From the NCBI RefSeq assembly GCF_003675855.1, contig NZ_RCIH01000004.1, positions 62,001 through 126,000 of the forward strand: a stretch of 64,000 nucleotides of DNA, written 5' to 3'. Shown piece after piece: positions 37,123 through 45,572 of this stretch (positions are counted from its first letter, which is position 1; each line of letters starts with the position of its first letter). The notes below the pieces were generated by a model that had not been told where the DNA came from, did not search any database, and worked only from the letters and a program-made list of their open reading frames with translations. The DNA comes from Halostella salina (GTDB lineage: Archaea > Halobacteriota > Halobacteria > Halobacteriales > Natronoarchaeaceae). Made by a program: the position numbers and the translations under genes.

Positions 37123-38193
37123 ATGCCGACACCGACGACGCTCAACCGACGCGAACTGCTATCGGCCGTCGCCGGCGCGGCCGCGCTCTCGGCACTCCCG
37201 ACCGCGACCGCCTCGGCGTCCGCCGCGAACGACCGCTACGCCGTCCAGCAGGGCGGGACCTGTGCGTCCGTCGTCCCCCTGTCCGGCGACCGACCGGTCG
37301 AGGAGCTGTACGGCCTCCGCATCCCCGACCGGTTCGAGGGGGATAACGGCGCGAGCGACCCCGGAACGGGACCATACTACGGCTCGGTCGGCACCCGCGA
37401 CCTCCAGCGGGTCGACACCACGATCACCTTCCTGTACGACGGACCGAACGGGCTCAGCCTCGTCGTCGTCCACGGGTCCTTCACCAGCGGTGGGTCGGTC
37501 TCGTGGACGGTCGCGGGCGTCCCGGCGGGCGCGACGTGGGCCGTGAAGGACGACCGCTATCTCGACCCCGAGACGGGCGACCCGGCGGCGACAAATTACG
37601 ACCGCTGGGACGTGGACGGGAGCACCCACCGGATCGACTGGACCTGGGGCCAGGCCGGCACGGACGGCGGCGCGCTCCGCGGTATCGGCGATGGATTCTC
37701 GCTGCTGATCGACCCCGCGTTCAACGAGTCGGCGGCGCTCTACGGCGAGTACTACGAGGGCACCCTCACCGACTGGCAGTTCCTCTCGTTCCCGGACGGC
37801 CGGGAGTCGCCCCGGCGGATCCCCCTCGAACTGGACGCCGAACTCGTCGTCCGCACCGGCGCGTGCGACGACGGGAAGGACGGGGACGGAGACGACGAGG
37901 GGGGCGAGGAGGACGGGAAGGACGAAGACCGCGACGAGGAGGACGAGAACGGAAGCGGGGACCGCGGACGCGGCAGGGGGAAGGGACGACGCGGCAACGG
38001 CGGTGGCAACCGCGGGAGGGGGGACGAAGGCCGAGGGAAGGGCAACCGGGGCCGTGGGCGGAGCGACGACAACCGGGGAAGAGGAAACGACAGAGACGAC
38101 CGTGGACGCGGGAACGACAAAGGCGACCGGGGAAAGGGCGGTCGGGGACGCGGGCGGGGCAACTCCCGCGGCCGCGGGGGACGCGGCGGCTGA
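37123..38193 (+). CDS. Tat-exported protein with acidic then RG-rich C-terminal tail
   Basis: A 356-residue protein. The N-terminus is a Tat signal (LNRRELLSAVAGAAAL) with a likely cleavage after ATASASA. Residues 40-245 form a compact beta-rich domain (LYDGPNGLSLVVVHGSF, SWTVAGVPAGATWAVKDD), similar to haloarchaeal secreted proteins of unknown role. A linker of about 27 residues made almost only of D/E/G/K follows (DDGKDGDGDDEGGEEDGK), then some 85 residues of RG/RGG/GNRGRG repeats to the end. An alternative ATG lies at 37096. The polybasic tail is striking for a protein exported into high salt. Confidence 0.8.
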   Translation: MPTPTTLNRRELLSAVAGAAALSALPTATASASAANDRYAVQQGGTCASVVPLSGDRPVEELYGLRIPDRFEGDNGASDPGTGPYYGSVGTRDLQRVDTTITFLYDGPNGLSLVVVHGSFTSGGSVSWTVAGVPAGATWAVKDDRYLDPETGDPAATNYDRWDVDGSTHRIDWTWGQAGTDGGALRGIGDGFSLLIDPAFNESAALYGEYYEGTLTDWQFLSFPDGRESPRRIPLELDAELVVRTGACDDGKDGDGDDEGGEEDGKDEDRDEEDENGSGDRGRGRGKGRRGNGGGNRGRGDEGRGKGNRGRGRSDDNRGRGNDRDDRGRGNDKGDRGKGGRGRGRGNSRGRGGRGG

Positions 38194-38207
38194 CCGGCCG
38201 CGGGCCG

Positions 38208-38429
38208 TCAGCGTCCGAACGGCCGGTCCGCCAGCGAGTAGGCCACGACGCCGCCGAACACGACCGCGTAGTACGGCAGGACCGGCCACTCCATCGCCCG
38301 GAACGCGACCGAGGCGGCGAGGACCCACACGGCGACGACGAGCAGGTCGACCAGCAGCGAGCGCCACGGGAGCGACTCGGTCACGCCGCGAAGCGAGTCG
38401 GTGAGTCGCGAGGGATCTGCCGACCGCAT
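38208..38429 (-). CDS. Small two-helix membrane protein
   Basis: A 73-residue protein with an N-terminal soluble part (SADPSRLTDSLRGVTESL) and two hydrophobic segments (SLLVDLLVVAVWVLAASVAF and LPYYAVVFGGVVAYSLA). It resembles small haloarchaeal membrane proteins of unknown function. The ATG at 38429 is taken because the longer frame is Arg-rich shadow coding. Confidence 0.6.
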   Translation of the reverse strand: MRSADPSRLTDSLRGVTESLPWRSLLVDLLVVAVWVLAASVAFRAMEWPVLPYYAVVFGGVVAYSLADRPFGR

Positions 38430-38476
38430 GGGCGTCCTGTCCACGCGATGCAGGGTAAAGCTGTGCCGTCGCGTGG

Positions 38477-39664
38477 TCAGAAGTGGAACCCGTACTCGTC
38501 GAGCAGGTGGTGGGCGGCCGTCCCCCACGAGAAATCGGCCCTGGGCCACCAGGTCCGGGCGTTGTTGAGGCCGCCGACGAGCACGCCCTCGTCCGGGTGC
38601 TCCGGGTCGACGTGGAAGTTCACCGATCCGCTGTCGCCGTCGACGATGTCGTTCTGTCCGCCCCACTTGAGCTGGCCGAGCTTGCAGCTCGTCCCCGTGT
38701 AGCAGGTGACGCCGTTTATTCCCTCGACGCGCCCCGTCGTGCGGTCGGACACCGACCCCACCTTCGTCAGCGGCTCGCCGCGCGCCATCAGGTCCGCCAG
38801 GCCGAACTTCGTGTACTGTCCGACCACGCGCCGCGGGGAGGCTCGTTCGACCGCGGACTGGGGCCGGAACCCGTCGTCCGGGGCGACGCGAACGAGGTCC
38901 GCGGTCGGATACCCCCGCGCGACGGACCCGACGGCACGCGGTCCGTCCGCATGGAGGACCGCGAGCGGCTCCCCGCGGTGCTCCGTCGTCATCGTTCCGC
39001 CGCCGCCGAACACGTGGTTCGAGGTGCCGAAGAACCGCGCGCCGTCCGCGTCGTACAGCGCCGGCGTCAGCGTCCCGACCCCCGCGTCCGTCTCGCAGGC
39101 GACTCCGCCGGGGACCCGCCCGTCGGGCAGGTCCGGGACCTGATACACGTCCGAGCGGTCGAACGTCCCCTCGGGTTCCGCCGGGAGTTCGTCGACGAGG
39201 TTCATCGCGATCGGTACCTCCCCGGTCAGGTCAGCCAGCGTGTCCGCGACGCTCTCGTCGGTCGCATCCACGGCGAGCGTCGCCGCAGGGCTGTCGTAGC
39301 TGCCCGGCACGACGAACGACCCCACCAGCGACTGCGCGCCCGTTTGCTTGATCCGCTCCTGCGCTTCGAACGCGAGCCGGAGCCCCTCGTGCCACGCGAC
39401 CGGGACCTCCTTCGTTCGCGGTTCGAGCGTCGCCGATCCGGGGCCGGGGCGAGCCATCGCGTACGTGATCGTGTCGAGGTCCCGCGACGCGACGTAGTCC
39501 GCGCCGAACCCGGCGACTATCGCCGCGCTCGCGCCGAGATTGACCCCCGTCCGAAGGAGTCGCCGGCGTCGCACGCTGACCCCCGATTTCTCACCCCTGT
39601 CCGCCGACTCCGGCTCCGCCTCGTCAGTCACCGCTTTCCCCTGCTGTTCGCCTAGCACGTGCAT
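38477..39664 (-). CDS. Tat-exported trypsin-like (S1-type) serine protease
   Basis: A 395-residue protein. A twin-arginine signal RRRRLLRTG is at about residues 32-40 with a hydrophobic core to 54. The catalytic triad is recognisable: H217 in SNHVFG, D256 in TADLVRV and S345 in VDGDSGSV, the chymotrypsin-family GDSG motif. The trypsin fold sits in the C-terminal half, preceded by a 130-residue N-terminal domain (VPVAWHEGLRLAFEAQERIKQ). It should act outside the cell. Activity is not proven, but all three residues are present. Confidence 0.82.
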   Translation of the reverse strand: MHVLGEQQGKAVTDEAEPESADRGEKSGVSVRRRRLLRTGVNLGASAAIVAGFGADYVASRDLDTITYAMARPGPGSATLEPRTKEVPVAWHEGLRLAFEAQERIKQTGAQSLVGSFVVPGSYDSPAATLAVDATDESVADTLADLTGEVPIAMNLVDELPAEPEGTFDRSDVYQVPDLPDGRVPGGVACETDAGVGTLTPALYDADGARFFGTSNHVFGGGGTMTTEHRGEPLAVLHADGPRAVGSVARGYPTADLVRVAPDDGFRPQSAVERASPRRVVGQYTKFGLADLMARGEPLTKVGSVSDRTTGRVEGINGVTCYTGTSCKLGQLKWGGQNDIVDGDSGSVNFHVDPEHPDEGVLVGGLNNARTWWPRADFSWGTAAHHLLDEYGFHF

Positions 39665-39806
39665 CCGTAATTGCTTACGCCCGGGTCGGGCCCGCTCGGG
39701 GCGGAGTCCGAAGGGTACGTGTCAACAAAAAGCATACCAGACACCGCCCCGAAACGGATCGCATGGACCGCGACAGCGACCGGGCGCGTCACGGCGCGGG
39801 TCGCCG

Positions 39807-40490
39807 ATGGTGGTAGACCCGAGCGCGGACGCGACCGCCTTCGTCGCCGTGCTGGGCGTTCACGTCCTCGCGGGCGTCGCCGCACTCGGCGGCGGGGCGG
39901 GCGCGATCGTGACGCGGAAGGGCGGCAGGCGGCACAACGCCGCCGGCAAGCTGTACGTGCTGTCGATGGCCGTCGTCGTCGCGACCGCGGTTCCGCTGTC
40001 GGTGTGGACCACTGACCCGTTCCTGCTCGCGATCGCCGTGTTCAGCGGCTATCTGGTGTTCGGCGGCTACCGGGTCGTCGCCCGGCGTCGCGCCGGCCAG
40101 ACCGCTCCGACGGCCGTCGACTACGCCGGCCACGGGACGATGGCCCTCGTCGGAACCGGCATGGTCGCGTGGGGCGGCTGGCGGACGGTGGCCGGTCCGG
40201 CCGGCCTCGCGCCGGCCCTCGTCGTGTTCGGCGGGATCGGCGTGGGGTTCGCCGCGCTGTCGCTCCGCACTCTCCGTGCGCCGCCCGCCGCCCGTCCGCC
40301 GTGGGTCACGATGCACATCGGCTACATGGGCGGCGGGTTCATCGCGACGGTGACCGCCGCCGTGACCGTCAACCTCACATTCCTGCCGCCGCTGCTCCGG
40401 TGGCTCGGGCCGACCGCCGTCGGCGTTCCCCTCATCGTGTACGCCGTCGGCGCGTACGAACAGCGATTCGGGACGGCGAAGCGGACCTGA
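39807..40490 (+). CDS. DUF2306-like membrane protein
   Basis: A 227-residue protein with about seven hydrophobic segments (FVAVLGVHVLAGVAALGGGAG, VLSMAVVVATAVPLSV and later). The GRRHNAAGKLYVLSM segment after helix 1 is typical of DUF2306 proteins (putative haem-transport-like membrane proteins). The ATG at 39807 gives MVVDPSADATAFVAVLG. Function is unknown; the next gene downstream on the same strand is the H-NOX sensor after 141 bp. Confidence 0.75.
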   Translation: MVVDPSADATAFVAVLGVHVLAGVAALGGGAGAIVTRKGGRRHNAAGKLYVLSMAVVVATAVPLSVWTTDPFLLAIAVFSGYLVFGGYRVVARRRAGQTAPTAVDYAGHGTMALVGTGMVAWGGWRTVAGPAGLAPALVVFGGIGVGFAALSLRTLRAPPAARPPWVTMHIGYMGGGFIATVTAAVTVNLTFLPPLLRWLGPTAVGVPLIVYAVGAYEQRFGTAKRT

Positions 40491-40631
40491 CCGCTCGGCC
40501 ACACATTTTATACGTCTATCCGACAATACAGGATTCGAAATGCTTCTTACGACGATGCTGGTCCGGAGAACGTCCATACGCTCGGCAGCCACCGTTTGGA
40601 ACCGGCGGCCCGAACGCGGGGACTCGTACTG

Positions 40632-41207
40632 ATGCACGGGATCATCCTGAAGACGCTCAAGGACTACGTCGTCGAGCAACACGACATCGAGACGTGGGAG
40701 ACGGTACAGGAGGAGGCCGGCCGCGAGGGCGAGATGTACGTCGCCGTGACGACCTACGACGAGGAGGTCACTGTCGACCTGCTGGAGGCGACCCTCGACG
40801 TCACCGACACCTCGATGGAGTCGTTCATGTACGACTGGGGGGTGTGGATCATCGAACCCATCATCGACGTGTACGGGAGCGCGTACGTCGAACCGGACTG
40901 GGACGGGCTCGACCTGCTGTCGCAGATCGAGGCGATCCACACCCAGCTGCGCCAGCGCCGGATGGGCGAGATGACGCCGCCCGTCCTTCGGATCGAGGAG
41001 ATCGACGACGAGACGCTGAAGATCGTGTACGGCTCGAAGCGGCAGTGGTGTCAGTGGATCCCGGGGCTGATCACCGGCGTCGGCGACTACTACGACGAGG
41101 AGTACCGCTACAAGGAACACACCTGCATGCTGGAGGGCGACGACCGATGCACGTTCAGCGTCCAGCGGGTGTCGAAATCGACGACCACCGGGAGCGTGGG
41201 TGACTGA
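40632..41207 (+). CDS. H-NOX (HNOB) haem-binding gas sensor
   Basis: A 191-residue haem NO/O2-binding domain. The N-terminus MHGIILKTLKDYVVEQHDIE matches H-NOX proteins. The proximal haem ligand is H103 (IHTQLRQRRMGEMTPP) and the propionate-binding YxSxR is Y133-S135-R137 in IVYGSKR. A CxxxxxxxxC pattern near the C-terminus (C165, C173) could be a disulfide or metal site. Such proteins bind NO (and some O2) and signal to a partner. The MCP gene starts 1 bp after the stop, so the sensor and transducer are co-translated. Ligand preference cannot be read off. Confidence 0.93.
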   Translation: MHGIILKTLKDYVVEQHDIETWETVQEEAGREGEMYVAVTTYDEEVTVDLLEATLDVTDTSMESFMYDWGVWIIEPIIDVYGSAYVEPDWDGLDLLSQIEAIHTQLRQRRMGEMTPPVLRIEEIDDETLKIVYGSKRQWCQWIPGLITGVGDYYDEEYRYKEHTCMLEGDDRCTFSVQRVSKSTTTGSVGD

Positions 41208-41208
41208 G

Positions 41209-42732
41209 ATGGCGGGCGAACAGGAGGCGTCCGGCGGAGCAGGGCGCGCGGCGGCCGGCGTCGGGGTCGCGACGCTGCTCGTCGGCGGGGCCGTGCTGGG
41301 CGGCGCGCTCGTCGCGACCGAGAACACCGGCACCACGGTCCTCGCGGCCGGCGGGGCCGGCGTCCTCGCGAGCGCCGTCGTCGGGGCTGCGGTGACCGCG
41401 TTCCAGTCCGGCACACGGGCGGACGAAGCCGACGCGTTCCGGTCGGCGCTGGCGGACCGAACGGTCGGGACCCCCGTCGACGACGAGTGGGACCGCCCCG
41501 AACTCGAACTGGCGGCGACCGAACTGAACGACGAAGCAGCCCACGTCGGCGAGCTTCGCTCGCAGGTCGACGACCTGGAGGACGAACTGGCCGTGATGCG
41601 GCGTCGGTCGGAGGCGTACGAGAGCCTCGCGGACGACATCGACCGGTGTGTCGACCGGGCGGTGGAGGCGGACGACTACACCGTTCGCCTCGACGAGGAC
41701 CGCCCCGACGAGGCGGCCCGCGCGACGGCCGCCTCGGTCAACGCCCTGCTCGACGAAACCTCCGACCTGCTCGCGGACATCCGCGGGTTCGCCGACGAGG
41801 TCGCCGCCTACAGCCACGAGGTGACGCTCTCGACCCAGGAGGTCAGCGAGGGTGCGGACCGCGTCCGCGTCATGCTCAACGAGATCTCCGAGGAGTCGAA
41901 CACGCAGGCCGAGGAGCTCGAAGCGGCCACCGAGGAAGTCGGTGAGCTCTCGGCGACCGTCAAGGAGATGTCTATCTCGACGGCCGAGGTCGCCGACCTC
42001 GCCGAACAGACCGCGGAGGTCGGCCGCGAGGGTCGCGACGCCGCGAACGACGCGATCGACGGCATGGGCGAGATCCAGTCCGAGTCGGCCGAGACCGTCG
42101 AGGCGATCGAGCAGCTCGAAGCCGAGGTGAACCAGATCGACGAGCTGGTCGACGCGATCCGCGAGATCGCCGAGGAGACGAACATGCTCGCGCTGAACGC
42201 CAACATCGAGGCGTCCCGCACCGGCGAGGAGGAGGGCTTCGCCGTGGTCGCCACCCAGATCAAGGAGCTGGCCGAACACTCAAAGGAGGCGGCCGACGAG
42301 GTCGAGGAACGGCTCGACCACATCCGGAGCCAGACCGAGCGCACCGTCGCCGAGGCCGAACAGACCAGCGAGCGGATCGCCCAGCAGGCGGATTCGGTTC
42401 AGGACGCGGTCGACTCCCTGGAGTCCGTCGCACGGGCCGCCCAGCAGACCAACGCCGGCGTTCAGGCGATCAACGAGACGACCGAACAGCAGACCGAGTC
42501 GATCGACGAGGTGCTCGACTCCGTCGAGCACGCGACCGCAGTCTCGAAGGAGACGAAGACGGAAGCTGAGCGCGCGGCGACCTCCGCCGAGTCACAGTCC
42601 GCCGCGCTCTCCCGCGTCAACGAGAGCATCGACCGGCTCGCCGACCAGGCCGACGAGCTCAGCGAGCGGCTGGAGTCCGTCACCGTCGACGCCGCCGACG
42701 AGGAGGCGACGACGCCGACCGACGCGGCCTGA
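41209..42732 (+). CDS. Methyl-accepting chemotaxis transducer lacking its own sensor domain
   Basis: A 507-residue transducer. Two N-terminal transmembrane segments (about 18-40 and 44-66) are separated by only a few residues, so there is no extracytoplasmic sensor domain. A cytoplasmic helical linker follows, then long coiled coils with the MCP hairpin tip (EETNMLALNANIEASRTGEE near residue 325) that binds CheA/CheW. It is preceded after 1 bp by the H-NOX gene and probably receives the gas signal from it. A GTG at 41200 is an alternative start overlapping H-NOX. Confidence 0.93.
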   Translation: MAGEQEASGGAGRAAAGVGVATLLVGGAVLGGALVATENTGTTVLAAGGAGVLASAVVGAAVTAFQSGTRADEADAFRSALADRTVGTPVDDEWDRPELELAATELNDEAAHVGELRSQVDDLEDELAVMRRRSEAYESLADDIDRCVDRAVEADDYTVRLDEDRPDEAARATAASVNALLDETSDLLADIRGFADEVAAYSHEVTLSTQEVSEGADRVRVMLNEISEESNTQAEELEAATEEVGELSATVKEMSISTAEVADLAEQTAEVGREGRDAANDAIDGMGEIQSESAETVEAIEQLEAEVNQIDELVDAIREIAEETNMLALNANIEASRTGEEEGFAVVATQIKELAEHSKEAADEVEERLDHIRSQTERTVAEAEQTSERIAQQADSVQDAVDSLESVARAAQQTNAGVQAINETTEQQTESIDEVLDSVEHATAVSKETKTEAERAATSAESQSAALSRVNESIDRLADQADELSERLESVTVDAADEEATTPTDAA

Positions 42733-42789
42733 GGGGCGGATCTCCTGTTTTCGCCGGGTTTGACGCCGGCCGGCCCTTGCGGTTTCCCG

Positions 42790-44022
42790 TCAGTTCCCGA
42801 CACTCGGAAGGAACTGACCGGTCTCCCGTCGGACGCCGACCAGAAGGATCGCGGCCGCGACGAGCGGCATGACCGCACAGCTGAGATACACGGGCCAGAA
42901 GCCGACGCTCTCGACGACCGGGAGCGTCACAATGGGTCCGAACCCGCCGCCGACGTCCCCGAACACGTTGTTCGTCCCCACGGCGCGGCCCATCTCGCCG
43001 TCGGCGACGAGGTCGCCCAGCAGCGCCATCAGGGGCCCGCTCGTGCCGCCCTGTCCCAGCCCGATGCACAGGCAGGCGATAGCCAGCGTCAGGACCGAAT
43101 CCGCGAGCGCGAGCAGGACGAACCCGACGGACGTGACGCCCAGAAACGCGAGCAAAATTGGGACCCGCGACTGGTTCCGGTCGCTGACGTACCCGCCGAG
43201 GTACATCGACAGCCCTGCCGCCACGACGGTGAGGCCCATGAACAGGCCCGAGGTGCCCTGTGCGTCGAAGCCGAGGAGGCTGAGCCGGTTCCGGTCGAGG
43301 AACACGACCAGTGTCGCGAACAGCGCACCGATGTAGACGAACAACACGGCGAAGTTCACCAGTCCGACCGTGATGGCGGGGAGGCCCGTGTTGATGTCCC
43401 ACGGTTTGACCGACTGGTTCGCCCCGCTCTCGACGTGCGTTTCGGGCACGGTCAGGTACGCGACGGCGCTGGCGAAGAACGCGAAGCCGGTCGCGACGGT
43501 GAAAGCGACGACGTTGCCGGCGAGTTCGCTGACGAGCCCGCCGAGGACCACGCCCGCCGGGAACCCGAAGAGGACCCCGCCCCTGATGAGACCCATGTTC
43601 GACCCCCGCGACCCGCCGTCGCTGATGTCGTCGGCGATCGTGTACGCGGTCGCGAAGACGAGCGCACTCCCGACGCCCCAGAGGACGCGAGCGCCCATGA
43701 ACCACGCTTCCGGGATCGGCGCGACCATCGCGACGACGTACCCCGACGTGGCGATCCCCTGAACGAACATCCCGACGACGAACGGCTTTCGCGTTCCGTA
43801 CCGGTCCACGAGCCCCCCGGCCGGCGCGTTCGCGAACAGCCGCGAGAACCGGTTCGCACTCAGGATGACGCCGACCAGAAACGGGGAGATCCCGAGAACT
43901 GCGCCGAGGTTCGGCAGGATCGGGAAGATCACGCCGCCCCCGAAGCCGATGAAAAACGTACTGACGATGACCGCTCCGAGAACGAGCCGCCCTTCCTTCG
44001 CTCCGCGGAGCCGGTCTTTCAC
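42790..44022 (-). CDS. MFS transporter
   Basis: A 410-residue 12-helix MFS protein. The loop 2-3 motif GGLVDRYGTRKP and the RVLWGVGSALVFA helix 4 are characteristic of the drug:H+ antiporter/sugar-efflux type. Its GTG start overlaps the stop of the upstream membrane protein gene (GTGA), so the two are translationally coupled. Substrate unknown. It converges with the MCP gene. Confidence 0.9.
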   Translation of the reverse strand: MKDRLRGAKEGRLVLGAVIVSTFFIGFGGGVIFPILPNLGAVLGISPFLVGVILSANRFSRLFANAPAGGLVDRYGTRKPFVVGMFVQGIATSGYVVAMVAPIPEAWFMGARVLWGVGSALVFATAYTIADDISDGGSRGSNMGLIRGGVLFGFPAGVVLGGLVSELAGNVVAFTVATGFAFFASAVAYLTVPETHVESGANQSVKPWDINTGLPAITVGLVNFAVLFVYIGALFATLVVFLDRNRLSLLGFDAQGTSGLFMGLTVVAAGLSMYLGGYVSDRNQSRVPILLAFLGVTSVGFVLLALADSVLTLAIACLCIGLGQGGTSGPLMALLGDLVADGEMGRAVGTNNVFGDVGGGFGPIVTLPVVESVGFWPVYLSCAVMPLVAAAILLVGVRRETGQFLPSVGN

Positions 44023-44510
44023 GTTCGAAACGAGCGGTCCTGACCTGTTTGAGCGTTTCTATACCGGACTCCGCTCGCTGATTCTCTATTCACTTCCCGT
44101 GTCTGGTCGGATACCGGGCCTGTGACGAGACGGTGATCTCCAGCCCAAGGGGAATGGCTGGTTGCCGATCTGGCGTGCGTGGAACTACCACCTGTCGCCC
44201 GGTTTCGTGGGGTCGGTGTCCGTCCCTTCCAGTCCATGCCGGTCCGGCTCAGCAGCCAGAGTGCGGTCAGAAGCCCGACCCCGAGGCCGTAGACGATCGG
44301 CGAGTTCTCAAGCCCCGGCGGCAGCCCGACCGCCCCGAGGAGACCGAACGTCGGCGTCGGGAGTCCGATGGTGGCCTGCAGTCCGTACAGTGCGACCGTC
44401 GCGAGTGCACCGAGCACTATCGTCGGTATCCCAACGGTGACGAGGAGCATCGGAACGAGCAGGAGGTACGCGACGATGCCGGCGGTCGGCTCGTCGTCTC
44501 CGTTTACCAT
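44019..44510 (-). CDS. Small membrane protein coupled to the MFS gene
   Basis: A 163-residue protein whose first 90 residues contain three hydrophobic helices (YLLLVPMLLVTVGIPTIVLG, LATVALYGLQATIGLP, VYGLGVGLLTALWLLS). The last 70 residues are polar and low in predicted structure, rich in Arg, Ser and Thr, unlike the front; a frameshift near residue 90 is possible. The stop overlaps the MFS GTG start by 3 bases, which supports the full reading frame. No family recognised. Confidence 0.6.
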   Translation of the reverse strand: MVNGDDEPTAGIVAYLLLVPMLLVTVGIPTIVLGALATVALYGLQATIGLPTPTFGLLGAVGLPPGLENSPIVYGLGVGLLTALWLLSRTGMDWKGRTPTPRNRATGGSSTHARSATSHSPWAGDHRLVTGPVSDQTREVNRESASGVRYRNAQTGQDRSFRT

Positions 44511-44599
44511 TGGTGCTCAGTCTGTCATGATTGATAAAATACATTTTGGCGAGCCGGTCGAGCGTGAGGGCTCTTCGAAGAGAACCCGCGTAGAATCGG

Positions 44600-44733
44600 G
44601 ATGCAACCTCCCGGGTTGTGAACCGAGGCAAGCCGTTCCGGGTCGCTCGCTCCGTACGCTTCCCGGGCGTGCGACTCGCCGGGTGTGAATCGCAGTCGGG
44701 GCGTTTTCACTGCTCACTTCGTTCGCAGGAAAA
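44600..44733 (-). repeat. Decayed pseudo-T-arm tail behind tRNA-Phe
   Basis: On the minus strand, downstream of tRNA-Phe, bases 44600-44630 resemble the tRNA-Phe T-arm and acceptor 3' strand with several mismatches (cctcccgg and tgaaccg shared). Between them, text around 44670-44693 (gcgactcgccgggtgtgaatcgc) is placed like the inverted T-arm of the other tails and shares gcgactcg with the tRNA-Arg tail. The pattern is eroded. Confidence 0.5.
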
Positions 44734-44807
44734 TGCCGCCTCCCGGATTTGAACCGGGGACAGCTCGATCTTCAGTCGAGTGCTCTCCCAGTCTGAGCTA
44801 AGGCGGC
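44734..44807 (-). tRNA. tRNA-Phe (GAA)
   Basis: A 74-nt cloverleaf. Acceptor GCCGCCT pairs with AGGCGGC, discriminator A. Anticodon stem CTCGA/TCGAG encloses loop CTGAAGA, anticodon GAA. T-arm CCCGG-TTCAAAT-CCGGG. No encoded CCA, no intron. Confidence 0.97.
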
Positions 44808-44874
44808 GCGCACCACATGCTCGGTCGATGCAGGCAAAAAGGATTTCGAAACACGGCGGGCGGACGGCCGCCGC

Positions 44875-45369
44875 TCAGACGGAGCCGCGAAACACCCGTT
44901 CGGTGCACGTCTCGCCGCCGAGTTCGGCGGTTCTGGAGTCGACGCAGTCGTAGCCGCGCGCCCGGTAGAACCGGACCCCCACGTCGTTCTCGGCGAGTAC
45001 GAGCACGCGCACCGCGTCGATTCCGCGGTCGGCGAGGGCCGACTCGACGGCGTCTAACAGTTCGGTCCCCACGCCCTCTCCCCAGCGGTCGGGGTGGACG
45101 TAGATGCTTGACAGGCGGCCGAGGTCCTCGCCGCCGTCGGTGTCGCCGCTGGCGTACCCCACCACGCCGTCGTCGTCCGCGACGAAGTAGCTCACGTCAG
45201 GGTCAGTCACCGCGCGCTCGACGACAGTTGGAGCGTACCACTCGGCAAGGCACTGCTTGCGGGTCGACGCGGACAGCACGCCCTCGTACGCAGCATTCCA
45301 TCCCGCGTGGGCCACGCGGCGGATCCCCGGCACGTCCGCCGGCGTCGCCGGCCGAACCTCGACGCTCAT
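44875..45369 (-). CDS. GNAT family N-acetyltransferase
   Basis: A 164-residue GNAT. The acetyl-CoA-binding motif A is RLSSIYVHPDRWGEGVGTEL near residue 85, followed by motif B NDVGVRFYRARGYDCVDS. The N-terminal VRPATPADVPGIRRVAHAGW is the usual first strand and helix. It probably acetylates an amine of a small molecule or protein; the acceptor is unknown. ATG 45369 gives the family start MSVEVRPAT. Confidence 0.92.
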   Translation of the reverse strand: MSVEVRPATPADVPGIRRVAHAGWNAAYEGVLSASTRKQCLAEWYAPTVVERAVTDPDVSYFVADDDGVVGYASGDTDGGEDLGRLSSIYVHPDRWGEGVGTELLDAVESALADRGIDAVRVLVLAENDVGVRFYRARGYDCVDSRTAELGGETCTERVFRGSV

Positions 45370-45449
45370 GGGACGAGGTTCGACGCCCCGGCGCAAAACA
45401 CACAGGGGTCGGCGCAGGCGTTTTGTCGGAGGCCGTGCGAGATGGAACC

Positions 45450-45572
45450 ATGGGCGATCCGGCGTGCTACCGCGACTTCTGTCCGGAGTGCGACGCACAG
45501 GTGACCATCGTCGACGGCGAGTGCCGGGACTGCGGTGCGGAGCTGGAAACTGAATCTGACTCTTTGAAGTAA
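45450..45572 (+). CDS. Very small CPxC-type zinc protein
   Basis: A 40-residue protein with two zinc-binding pairs, CPEC at residues 11-14 and CRDC at 25-28, separated by a VTIVDGE beta-hairpin. Such single zinc ribbons of 40-60 residues are frequent in haloarchaea. Its last eight codons are AT-rich and run into the AT-rich island starting near 45545, so the native C-terminus may have been replaced by an insertion. Confidence 0.65.
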   Translation: MGDPACYRDFCPECDAQVTIVDGECRDCGAELETESDSLK

